A DNA stretch of 7,481 nt, taken from an uncultured Halomicronema sp. GTDB taxonomy: Bacteria; Cyanobacteriota; Cyanobacteriia; Phormidesmidales; Phormidesmidaceae. Position numbers and translations under genes: made by a program. Below, piece after piece: positions 7,453-7,481 of this stretch; positions within the stretch are counted from its first letter, which is position 1, and every line of letters begins with the position of its first letter. Under the pieces are notes generated by a model that worked only from the letters and a program-made list of their open reading frames with translations, was not told the DNA's origin and ran no database searches. The stretch lies in the NCBI GenBank assembly GCA_937897665.1, contig CALCPB010000158.1:1-7481 (forward strand), written 5' to 3'.

Positions 7453-7481
7453 TGTAAAGGGGCATGCAGGGGCTAGTTCAA
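7453..7481 (-). promoter_or_regulatory. Weak candidate promoter for dcd
   Basis: On the minus strand TTGAAC (plus 7476-7481) and TTTACA (plus 7453-7458) are spaced by 17 bp. Each matches its consensus only moderately, and the leader would be only a few bases. The true promoter may lie beyond the window. Confidence 0.2.

Overview
The window looks like a chromosomal housekeeping segment of a cyanobacterium. Eight perfect copies of the HIP1 octamer GCGATCGC occur in 7.5 kb, which is typical of many cyanobacterial genomes. The protein sequences also have a cyanobacterial character: a purA-rplY pair, a long CTC-type bL25, and an APH-like/P-loop kinase fusion. Base composition is moderately GC-rich. 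I cannot name the genus; a Leptolyngbya-like or similar lineage is a guess. No mobile element, CRISPR array, prophage gene, rRNA or tRNA was seen.

Left part (1-1911, minus strand): the N-terminal 213 codons of aspS (aspartyl-tRNA synthetase, cut by the window edge) lie downstream of a gene for an adenosine-deaminase-superfamily protein. That protein keeps the metal ligands but has changed substrate-contact residues. The 207-bp gap between them holds an 18-bp perfect palindrome and a short open frame broken by one TGA. A 326-bp divergent region (1912-2237) follows, with a good sigma70-type promoter for purA.

Middle (2238-4300, plus strand): purA (adenylosuccinate synthetase, with a forced TTG start) and rplY (bL25/CTC family) form a likely two-gene operon. 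It is closed by a strong intrinsic terminator at 4272-4300.

Right part: three plus-strand genes follow. They are a 510-aa two-domain predicted kinase (APH-like plus Walker-A kinase), a 100-aa two-helix membrane protein of unknown function, and a GNAT acetyltransferase 9 nt after it. Convergent to them on the minus strand is dcd (dCTP deaminase), whose start codon is 40 bp from the right edge.

Three of the genes belong to nucleotide metabolism: the deaminase-like protein (purine nucleoside or a derivative), PurA (IMP to adenylosuccinate, towards AMP) and Dcd (dCTP to dUTP, towards dTTP). Two serve translation (AspRS, bL25). The least understood items are the deaminase-like protein, the kinase fusion and the small membrane protein.
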